From NCBI GenBank assembly GCA_001586965.3, contig LUCW03001408.1, forward strand, positions 1 through 27,500: a stretch of DNA of 27,500 nt. Direction: 5' to 3'. Position 1 is the stretch's first letter; each line of letters begins with the position of its first letter. Shown in pieces: positions 10,487-27,500 of this stretch. A program made the position numbers and the translations under genes. Origin of the DNA: Sphaeroforma sirkka (Eukaryota; Opisthokonta; Ichthyosporea; Ichthyophonida). The notes beneath the pieces were generated by a model, which was not told the origin of the DNA, searched no databases, and saw only the letters and a program-made list of their open reading frames with translations.

Positions 10487-10667
10487 TTTTGGGAATAGTT
10501 CAAGAATATCTGAGTGTTTGTGGGTCGACTCTTTAATATTGTGAACCCCTTCACACCTAAGTTAAAGTTTAGTTTGACATTTTGAATTTGATTTTGAGAA
10601 CAGTTTAAGAGTGTACAAGTGTTTGTGGGTCGACTCTTTTATATTATAAAACCCCCTGGCATCCAAG

Positions 10668-10686
<19 letters not shown>
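10487..10686. repeat. 105 bp tandem duplication that includes the stop codon of the GCFC gene
   Basis: GTGTTTGTGGGTCGACTCTT occurs at 10514 and 10619. In the right copy the sequence continues into the last codons and stop of exon k (AAGTTATAGTTTGACATCAT, plus strand). The left copy has the corresponding AAGTTAAAGTTTAGTTTGAC. The end of the coding exon and the 3' UTR have therefore been copied outward once. Confidence 0.85.
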
Positions 10687-27454
<16,768 letters not shown>

Positions 27455-27500
27455 CTACGCACGCGTTAAAACCACACGTGAGAAAATAAGGTCTCCAACA

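Noticed and set aside
5009-10667. Transposable element with coding capacity
   Set aside because: No transposase, reverse transcriptase or integrase motif is readable in any frame, and no terminal repeats with target duplications were found.

Overview
This is a eukaryotic nuclear window with spliced genes, large introns, poly(A) signals and abundant (TA)n, (CA)n and minisatellite DNA. It is dominated by one long minus-strand gene that I can follow through 11 exons by reading frame, splice phase and similarity to the GCFC family (animal PAXBP1/GCFC2; spliceosome-linked GCFC/Ntr2 proteins). The protein is animal-like, but the introns are full of satellites. A unicellular relative of animals (an ichthyosporean such as Sphaeroforma) would fit, but that placement is only a guess.

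Layout. 1-109: end of a plus-strand exon of an unrecognised gene. 110-2395: (CA)n and then AT-rich simple sequence. 2396-3008: a ~170 bp direct duplication around a (TA)n tract, containing a possible minus-strand last exon. 3014-3210: a second tandem duplication. 3536-5008: an intact intronless minus-strand ORF of 490 aa with one C2H2 zinc finger, followed at once by AATAAA. 5009-10667: AT-rich DNA with no recognisable gene, holding GACTC/GAGTC-rich stretches, several decayed direct duplications and a mobile-looking hairpin. 10668-27454: the GCFC/PAXBP1-like gene, read right to left, whose first exons lie beyond the right edge. The 11 exons give 645 codons plus a stop, and every exon joins its neighbour in matching phase.

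The introns are the most unusual part. The e/f intron holds ~6.5 kb of a 46 bp satellite (about 140 copies) with ~1.2 kb higher-order periodicity. The f/g intron is built from two tandem arrays: one repeats the end of exon f with its 5' splice site (62/31 bp period), the other repeats the 3' splice site and first 19 nt of exon g (63 bp period, about 16 copies). The donor side of exon j, the donor side of exon i and the stop-codon end of exon k show the same behaviour more weakly. So at several exon edges of this gene the boundary itself has been copied in tandem into the neighbouring non-coding DNA, leaving decoy splice sites. That is the main observation of this report. I recognise no viral or retroelement protein in the window.
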